64,000 nt of DNA, taken from Aradus depressus (Eukaryota; Arthropoda; Insecta; Hemiptera; Aradidae). Below are positions 52,901 to 58,900 of this stretch, one piece after another; positions within the stretch are counted from its first letter, which is position 1; every line of letters starts with the position of its first letter. The notes beneath the pieces were generated by a model, which was not told where the DNA came from, did no database searches, and saw only the letters and a list, made by a program, of their open reading frames with translations. The stretch is from NCBI GenBank assembly GCA_963662175.1, contig OY759222.1, positions 1,408,713 to 1,472,712 of the forward strand, in the 5' to 3' direction. The position numbers and the translations under genes are program-made.

Positions 52901-55900
52901 CCACTACATCTCTGTTGGCCAAGATCCCGACACAGCAGGAGTCGAGCAGCTCTGTGCAGGCCCACCGGGTCACCACCAGTCTCAGCAAAGAGAGCGATAA
53001 AGAGAGTCCATCCTTAAGGTTTTCCACTTCCTCCTGGTAAGTCCTCACAACCACTACATCTCTGTCGGCCAAGACCCCGACACAGCAGGAGTCGAGCAGC
53101 TGTGTATTTTATGCGTCAGAGGAGCCATTCTGTTATTTTTTAAAGACATTTTAGAACGCAACTAAAGGTGAACCGACTTTCTTCTTGCTGGGACCCTTCT
53201 GGCTCACTTTATTCAGCCTGCTGCCTCTCCATGAAACCTATTTTGTTTAATACATTTCTCGAAGAAAATGTCATCTTATTTGTTCAACTAATTTATTTTA
53301 TTATTTATGTTTAAGGAGTGACGAACCAGCTCTGACCAACATGGATGTGACTACTGGGCAAATGGTCTTGGTTAGTAACTTGCCATTACTTCAGTAGGTG
53401 TATTGTATAATGGTATTTCTGGCTTTATCTGAACAATAACCGTATCCTAATGTTAATGAACGTCTTGCATTTTATCAGAAGTTCCATGAAAAACATAGGC
53501 CTCTCACAGTAGAGTCGGGCTCATGTCCATCAGAGCGCTCTGGTGGTAGACGATACATGAGTCACATAACTAACTATTTCTTTAAATGTAGATAGTTAAT
53601 ACTATAATCTTTACATTATCCGTTTCACCATTGGGGCTTCAATTTGGTATCAATTTTTTCAATTAGGTATCAAATTTACAATTCTGAGATTACCGCGACG
53701 TCAATTATCCGACCCTGAAGGATATTTTAGTTTGGATGTATATATTCCTTTTCATTTCATATTCATATTCCGGGTCCGGATTACTCTAAATATCTGTTGA
53801 AGGTGGGGGGAATGCAAGCCCTATCTATCTGAAGTAAGTGTAAATAGTACAACTGTAATGAGGTTGGGGGTGGGGGTGGCTTTCCCCGCTTTGTGCAATT
53901 TTCATAGTTGTTTGGTTTTATCCATTTCAAGTTCTTTTTATATTTAGTTTGTTTGTCTGATCGTTCCATCATCACGGGAAAATGGCAGAGCATGCTTCAA
54001 CCAAATATTTTAAATCTGCTCTTTAGGAGGTTCTATTGGTTCTAGGTTACATATAGTTTCAAAATCACTTCAAATTGAGAGGAATGTACTTGGAGATAGA
54101 CACAATTATTTCATGTTTTCTTAGTTACTACTTAAAAAAGTTATATGAATCAATTTGAAAGACATTTTAATTTTTAAAAAATAATGTTTATAATTTATAT
54201 ATTTATTATGCCCCAAAAGTCGTACATGGAGGAGCATCTGAAGAACAAGGAGAGGCTGGACTCGGAATGGGCTGCGCTGTGCGCATACGAAGCAGATCCG
54301 TCGGCGACCACCATCGCACAGAGAGTAAGTACCTACACTAATAGTAAAAGTAATTAGGTATAGATATTTCTGACAAAAAAAGAATGAAACAAAATATTAA
54401 AACACAATAGAGGGCGCCGGTAGCTCAGAGGTAGCGTGCTTGCGTACTGAGCTCAACATCGTGGGTTCGGAACCTGGCCAAAGCCCTCAGATTTTTTATC
54501 TGGGATGAAAAAAACTTTGAGCACGCCGTCCTTCTGGTGGGCCGTTAAGCGATAGTCCCGAGCTTGTACGATGTCAGATACTCATTAAAGACCATACGAC
54601 CCTAAAGACCCTAGGTGAATAACCCAGGATAAGCAAAATTTCGGACTAGATCGGGCACATGTACACCAGAGCGACGAAAGAGCGCTCTGGTAGTAAGAAA
54701 AAATAATTAATCAATAATACATTGAGCTGGAACCGGCCGGGACGCCCCCGCAGGAAGCCTTCCTCATTCCTAGGTTAATTAATGGAGTTAGGGGCAGCCA
54801 CTGTGGCCGGCTGCTCTCTGACCTCGCTCTTCCAGCTTTTGACTGCCATATTCTATACTCTAATGAATGACTTAAATTTTATCAGAAGTTCCGTAAGAAA
54901 TATTTCACATTGATTTTTCATTATAGAAATTATTTTGGTACTTAAAGTCATAACCATATTTTTTTTTTCAGCCGGAAAATCTGCAGAAGAACAGATACCC
55001 ACACGCGCTGCCCTACGACCACGCTCGAGTTGTTCTCAACGAATTATCCAACATTACTGGATCGGATTACATCAACGCTTCCACTATTGTGAGTCTTTTG
55101 ACTTCTCTATTTATTAATTGATATCAATTTAAACAGTTCTTATCGAGGAGCTTGTATAAATAACAATTTATTCATTTTACAGTAATCGCAAGTCTGTATG
55201 TCTGTTCATTGGTAATGATGAAAATGTATGAAGGTAGTTTGGAAACTAAATACTTAGGAAAGTTAATTCTAGAACGTTGATCTTCAAATCGATTTTCTAA
55301 GTGACGAGTATTCTAAGGAATTGAATTTTTTTTATTTCCCCATACGAAACTGTGTAATCCTGAATTTCTGTGTTTGTCTGTGAACAGTGTGAATATATCG
55401 ATAGATGATGATTCAGAAGTCACCTTTGATATTAGCTTAAGAACGATAGCGGAAACTCGGTTTAGCGCACTGTGGATGTACATTGTTGCTGTTTCAACGA
55501 TATTTTTTTAGTTGCTGCATCACAAGTTGTTGTTTTTATCCGATAGGAAGCAGTATCTATCATGAAAATTGCAGTAGAAATAGTTTATAGAAACTCCGGA
55601 TATTAGAATGAATCGGTTATTCGAACCGAAAGCAGAATCCCCGAAAAATTTTCTTGAATTATATGTAACAATATGTCAGATACAATGACAACGTTTTTTG
55701 TGACTAAACTTCTGCTGATAAAAGGAAACAAATCTGTTATAAGAACAAGATTTATTCATTTCCGGAATGAAGGGCGAAAAGACAGGAGCCTTAATACAGG
55801 AATGGAGAAAGCCGTACACTTTTGGTTAGAGATTCCACTTTCTTGCAAACAGATTTGGAAAAAGAGCAACTTTTTGAACAAAATCAAACATCGACGAGAG

Positions 55901-58900
55901 AAATGTGAGAAGCTGTTCTCAGAGAAACAAATTCCTCCGGATGGGACGTTAAGCGATAGTCCCGAGCCTGTTGCTACATCAGATGCTCGATAAAGACTCC
56001 CACCCGACGTACCTTTTCGTTTGTTGTTTCTCGTTTTTGCCAAGGAATTATAATTTACCATCAACATTTTTGGTTTCAAGTATCCGGAATATGTATTCTC
56101 AAACTCAACTTTCTTATTTCAAATAGGACCACATATTTTTCTTTAGGAATTCTGAAACTAAGTTTTCGAAATGAAGCCTCTCTTGAGATATTCAATGTTG
56201 AAGTTTGACAAAGTCTCCGCTTCATTCGTTCCCTTTTTTCCTATCCTTTTCGGTGTTCGATATTGAAGATGATATTTTTGATCGGTAGGATGTTCCAAAC
56301 TAGAGATTTATTTTTCTTTTCGATAGGACTAATGTCGGCTGTTATACATAATAGCAATAAAAACCACCAGTCACCATTCAACAGGTTTGGTTTCTCACTG
56401 AGCCAACCGAGGGCACATTTGTTTGGCTAACAAATTAATGACATTTGCATGAGTCTAATTCGCTGTAAACTCGCGGATGTATTAGATTTCAAAATCAGAA
56501 TGTATAGTAAAAAAAAAATAAAGAACCTGAGTTGGCAGAGCTCAGGACTAAAAAGGTATGTTGTTCTTTCGTTGTTTTACTTCGTGTAATTAGATAATAT
56601 TTTCAAGGCATCTCTTACATCTTTCTTTTTATATTATTTGTACTTCGGGGTCCACAAAACTCGGTTTTTCTCTGAATAAGTTCCAAGTTACAGGCGCATG
56701 GTTTTTCATTTCAGGGCCATTTTTATAAATGTGACTTATCTTACAAACTTAAATGTCACTTTTGAACTTTTTCTTCTGGGGAGAGAAAGAGAGCTCCTGT
56801 GGCGCCTTACCTATTAAAGGGATGGTCCCAACAAAGATGTTCACAATATCTGGAGGTAGGCTAAGAAGAATGTTGCGTTTCAGACGGACCACGACCCCCG
56901 GAACCCGGCCTACATCGTGACTCAGGGACCCCTCCCACACACGGCCCCCGATCTGTGGCAGATGGTCTGGGAGCAGGGCTGTGTTGCCATGGTGATGCTG
57001 ACTCGCCTCGGAGAGCCCGACTCGCCTCTCTGTCACCACTACTGGCCCCCAGAAGGATCCGAGCTCTACCATGTCTATGAGGTGACTTACCTTAACACAA
57101 CAGGTTGAAGGAACTGCGGCCAGCCCCTTTCCACTAATAAATAAGATTTCCATCCTAGTTATGGGAAAATATAAGAATTTTCTGTGGCAAAACATACATG
57201 TGTGACCCTGTTGCTATATATTACCTGCGTCTGTTGCCGGTCGACAACGGACAACACTGCTAAGTACATTGTAGCAGGCTAGCTGTTGTGTATCCCCTTC
57301 AGTGAAATGAACAGATTTCCAGAAATATGCGGTTCTCATCCGTCTAATTTCTTGACTGCTTGCTTAGTGTTCAAGAGATTCGATACAAATGATCTTCTGT
57401 CATAAAATAAAAGTTTGATCTCTTCTTACCAGTATTCACCTTCGTCCTAACTGTGATTAAAACTCTCTTTGAGGAAGCATAAAACTACATATTTAAAAAT
57501 ATGCAAGATATGATTTACCATCGTGTTGGTATTACGTCATAATAGAAACAATGTCATGTTCAAACACAACTAGACAGACACCTTTAGTCGCATTTAGGCA
57601 TGATCTCTATTAACAGTCGTTATGTTTGAATGCTTTTGGTTGCCTTTAGACTTACTTAGTCATAATCAGAGAGGATTATAGAGAGATTTCGGTAACCTGT
57701 GCCATCCTCCTTAGATTCCTCTACTCATAAAAATGTAAACTTTCTTATTATTATATTTTCTTGATGTTTTTGTTTAAACTCAAATATTTGTAACAGTCAG
57801 GACATTCCTCCTATGGACTTTCTTTTGAGACAGGGAATCACAGCCTTAGGTAATCTCCGGTAACCTGAGGATTGTATAAATATGACAATCTAACAAACTT
57901 AAATATCACTTTTGAACTTTTTCTTGACGATTACATAAGCCGAAACTGGTATCTACAGTTCTCAAGATCGTTGGTTCAAACCCACCGAGGCTCTTAGGGC
58001 TTTCCGTAAAATACCCCTACTCTAAATAAACCTGGATAGTGCAAAATTTATGTTTCCCGGAGTAGAATTGGACTCATGGCCACCAAAAGGCGAAATAGTG
58101 CTCTGGTAGTAGGCGACAGTTGAGGGAGTCGCGAACTACAACAATACTTCGAAAATTCATCAACGATTTAATACTTCAAAAGTCATAGTTTTATTCTTAA
58201 AGACACAAAAGGCCCTGTTTCCATGTTATTTTCTATTGTACAGGTACATCTAGTGAGCGAGCATATCTGGTGTGACGACTACCTCGTCCGCAGTTTCTAT
58301 CTGAAGAACCTCAAGACAGGAGAGACCCGGACCGTGACACAGTTTCACTTCATGTCCTGGCCTGAAGGGGGTGTCCCATCCTCCACCAAGCCCCTCTTGG
58401 AGTTCCGAAGGTACGTCAACAGTAGATGTTAAGCCGATCCCCATACAGTGGAGTTATCGAGTCAGGAAAGGGTTGTGACATACGACGTCGCCGTCAAAAC
58501 CAACATACAAATTCTTCCAGATAGATCTTTGGATTGTACGATATTTCACACGGGATGACTTATATTTTTGGTGATATTGTACTGTGTACTTGGCAATTCA
58601 AACATAAAATTTATGTTTGAATTGCCAAGTACACAGTACAATGTACAGTATAATTTAATTATACTGCTAACTAGATGTTCTATCGGACGTTGACATTTTT
58701 AAATGTTTAACAACATTCATGATATTACAATAAACGTCATAATTTTACTAAAATAACCACGCAATTGCATGAAATATAGTGCCTTTCCTGTGTATCGATT
58801 GGTAGCATAACTCTATCAGAATAAATTTTTTTTTTTCCATTTTGGGCTTATGTACTATGCATATGCCTCTTTAACTGTGTTATTTGGTTATTTATACAAC

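Noticed and set aside
51840..53072. Long open frames of about 390-410 codons on both strands
   Set aside because: They arise because the 150-bp repeat unit is a multiple of three. They overlap the duplicated IA-2 exon in other frames and have no start context or domain.
8260..54490. tRNA genes at GGTAGCTCAGTGG...GGTTCGAAACC sites
   Set aside because: Each is the head of a SINE-A with its conserved body attached; the cloverleaf cannot be completed with a proper acceptor stem.
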